The notes beneath the pieces were generated by a model. The model was not told where the DNA came from. It did not search any database and saw nothing but the letters and a program-made list of their open reading frames with translations. From VRUE01 sp963720805 (GTDB taxonomy: Bacteria > Actinomycetota > Thermoleophilia > Solirubrobacterales > 70-9), in NCBI GenBank assembly GCA_963720805.1, contig CAVRGT010000006.1, positions 248,001-312,000 on the forward strand: a stretch of 64,000 nt of DNA, written 5' to 3'. This document shows, piece by piece, positions 62,458 to 64,000 of the stretch. Made by a program: the position numbers and the translations under genes. The first letter of the stretch is position 1; each line of letters starts with the position of its first letter.

Positions 62458-63152
62458 GGTCGCAACCGGTAGCCGATTCCCCAGACCGTCTCGATGAAGC
62501 GCGGCTGGGCCGGGTCGTCGCCGAGCTTGGCGCGCAGGCGGCGGACGTGGACGGTGACGGTGCTGGTGTCCTCGAAGAAGGGCTCGCCCCAGACCGCTTC
62601 CATCAGCTGGTCGCGCGAGTAGACCCGGCCGGGGTGGGCCGCGAGGTAGGCGAGCAGGTCGAACTCGCGCAGCGTCAGCGCCAGCTCCTCGCCGTCGAGG
62701 AAGGCGCTGCGGGTGGCCGGCTCGATCCGCAGCGGCCCGTGCTCGATCGGCGGCGCCTCCTCGTCGGGCGGCGAGACCCGGCGCAGCACCGCGTCGACCC
62801 GGGCGACCAGCTCAGCCGGCGAGAAGGGCTTGACGACGTAATCGTCGGCGCCCTGGCGCAGGCCGATCAGGCGGTCGGACTCCTCGCCGCGGGCGGTCAG
62901 CATGATCACCGCGATCCGCGCTCCCGGCTCCTCGTGCAGCTGCCTCATCACCTCGATCCCATCGATCCCCGGCAGCATCAGGTCGAGCACGACGAGGTCG
63001 GGACGGTGCTCGGCGGCGAGCCGCAGCGCCTCGGGCCCGTCGGCGGCGCGCCAGGTCTCATAGCCGGCCCGCTCCATGTAGCGGCCGACGACGTCGAGGA
63101 TCGTCGGCTCGTCGTCGACGACCAGCACGGTGCCCTGGGAGGAGTCGGCCAT
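62454..63152 (-). CDS. OmpR-family response regulator
   Basis: A 232-residue regulator: VLVVDDEPTILDVVGRYMERAGYE, phospho-Asp in LVVLDLMLPGIDG near residue 55, Lys in DDYVVKPFSPAEL near 105, and a winged helix with LTLREFDLLAYLAAHPGRVYSRDQLM and VTVHVRRLRAKLGDD. ATG 63152 is chosen. Upstream gene of the kinase pair. Gene order RR-HK matches the first two-component pair at 45-47 kb, but in that case an extra exported protein follows. Confidence 0.88.
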   Translation of the reverse strand: MADSSQGTVLVVDDEPTILDVVGRYMERAGYETWRAADGPEALRLAAEHRPDLVVLDLMLPGIDGIEVMRQLHEEPGARIAVIMLTARGEESDRLIGLRQGADDYVVKPFSPAELVARVDAVLRRVSPPDEEAPPIEHGPLRIEPATRSAFLDGEELALTLREFDLLAYLAAHPGRVYSRDQLMEAVWGEPFFEDTSTVTVHVRRLRAKLGDDPAQPRFIETVWGIGYRLRP

Positions 63153-63189
63153 CGCCGCGATTGTCGCGCCTGGGCGGGTGGCCTCGCGG

Positions 63190-64000
63190 CTAGCCGAAGG
63201 TGAAGGCATATCCCTCCACCCCCGCTTCCGGTTCCAGGGTGAGGACGTGGTGACCGACCTCGGGCAGGTTGACGAGGTTGTAGAGGCGCTGTCCGGTCAC
63301 GGTGACGGTGCCACCGTGGACGTCGGAGCCGGCATCAGCGGCGGAGATCGGCTGCCCGTCGAGCAGCACCCTGACCTTGCGGTCGCGGCCGGGCGAGCCG
63401 AGCACGAGGTAGACGCGCCGGGCGCCGAAGTTGAGGTCGAGCGAGGCCCCGGACTCGGCGGTGGCCGAGTCGAGGGCGATGCGCCAATTGCCGTGGTAGG
63501 CGAATTCGTTGGCGGGCAAGGACTTCGGCGCGGTGAAGTGGTGCGAGCCGGGCGAGAGCATCGAGTTGGTGAAGCGTTCGGCGCGGGCGGCCCCGAGGTA
63601 GGTCTCCGGGGTGCTCACCGTGGTCGAGGGAACGACCGCGTGGACCTGCGTCTCCTTGCCTTCTACCGGCCTGCCCGCTTCGGCCAGGAGGTCGCGGATC
63701 ACCTTCTCTTTCTCGCCGTATTCGCCCTCGCCGAAGTGCACGTAGCGGACCCGGCCCTGGGCGTCGATGAAGTACTCAGCCGGCCAGTACTGGTTGCCGT
63801 AGGCGTTCCAGGTCGCCTGTTCGTTGTCCTGTGCGACGGGGTAGCGGATGCCGTTTTCCTCGATTGCCGACTGCACGTTGCTCGCTTCGCGCTCGAAGGG
63901 GAACTCGGGCGTGTGCACGCCGACGATCGTCAGGCCGTCTTTGCGGTACTTGGCGTCCCAGGCCTTGAGGTAGGGCAGGGTGCGGATGCAGTTGATGCAG
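63190..64000 (-). CDS. DipZ-like thiol-redox protein, C-terminal part (5' end off window)
   Basis: The open frame at the window end reads CINCIRTLPYLKAWDAKYRK and IVGVHTPEFPFEREASNV, a TlpA-like thioredoxin domain whose CxxC is at 63988-63999, followed by YWPAEYFIDAQGRVRYVHFGEGEYG and a C-terminal jelly-roll-type domain (LSPGSHHFTAPKSLPANEFAYHGNWRI). This order matches the extracytoplasmic part of DipZ-type proteins, where a CcdA-like membrane domain would precede. That part, if present, is outside the window. Confidence 0.8.
   Translation of the reverse strand, partial: CINCIRTLPYLKAWDAKYRKDGLTIVGVHTPEFPFEREASNVQSAIEENGIRYPVAQDNEQATWNAYGNQYWPAEYFIDAQGRVRYVHFGEGEYGEKEKVIRDLLAEAGRPVEGKETQVHAVVPSTTVSTPETYLGAARAERFTNSMLSPGSHHFTAPKSLPANEFAYHGNWRIALDSATAESGASLDLNFGARRVYLVLGSPGRDRKVRVLLDGQPISAADAGSDVHGGTVTVTGQRLYNLVNLPEVGHHVLTLEPEAGVEGYAFTFG

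Overview
The window is high-GC DNA (about 70% G+C by eye) with many overlapping start/stop codons, GTG/TTG starts and apparently leaderless promoters. Gene content (CopC-CopD fusion, trehalose synthase TreT, DesA3-type desaturase with its own ferredoxin reductase, PPK2, ClC, bc-type cytochrome b, many extracytoplasmic redox proteins) fits an actinobacterium, most likely class Thermoleophilia (Solirubrobacterales). That placement is inference from content, not a search.

Layout. 0-9.2 kb: a lower-GC defence-type island on the minus strand: a partial P-loop NTPase, an IS982-like transposase relic, a three-gene SIR2-like / small protein / Rad50-like ATPase operon, a DUF4917 protein with an unrecognised partner, and a RES-type toxin-antitoxin pair on the plus strand. 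9.4-14.3 kb: tRNA-Glu, tRNA-Leu, then hydrolases, a phosphoesterase and an RDD protein, most cut by single-base indels. 14.3-19.6 kb: a multicopper oxidase / CopC-CopD / secreted protein group. 19.6-30.8 kb: NUDIX, FAD oxidoreductase, MocR regulator, amidase, membrane proteins, a branched-chain amino acid binding lipoprotein, a permease, a receiver-fused thioredoxin-reductase-like protein and a VOC protein. 30.8-34.4 kb: a patchwork accessory region next to tRNA-Pro with decayed ORF6N copies, two toxin-antitoxin remnants or modules, an Abi/HEPN pseudogene and three copies of a tRNA-adjacent repeat. 34.5-39.9 kb: tRNA-Gly, a PQQ-propeller lipoprotein, three NlpC/P60-like cell-wall hydrolase paralogues (one behind a c-di-AMP riboswitch), PPK2 and a Crp-like regulator. 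40-44.5 kb: ClC channel, small proteins and an IS256-type element with a clear target duplication.

44.6-51.2 kb is the most interesting part. A two-component system and three small exported proteins carrying (V/I)VT-x-(T/A)-SG repeats lie beside a tightly overlapping operon: repeat protein, single-TM protein, ApbE flavin transferase, ferric-reductase-like haem membrane domain, ferredoxin reductase, ferredoxin. The (S/T)GA(S/T) cores resemble ApbE flavinylation sites, so this may be an extracytoplasmic flavin electron-transfer chain using short repeats instead of an FMN-bind domain.

51.2-61.6 kb: cytochrome b, a histone-deacetylase-like protein, TreT, a GNAT/acyl-CoA synthetase fusion and a desaturase system. 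Nearly every plus-strand gene here is broken by indels that look like sequence errors. 61.6-64 kb: a second two-component system and the C-terminal part of a DipZ-like thiol-redox protein.
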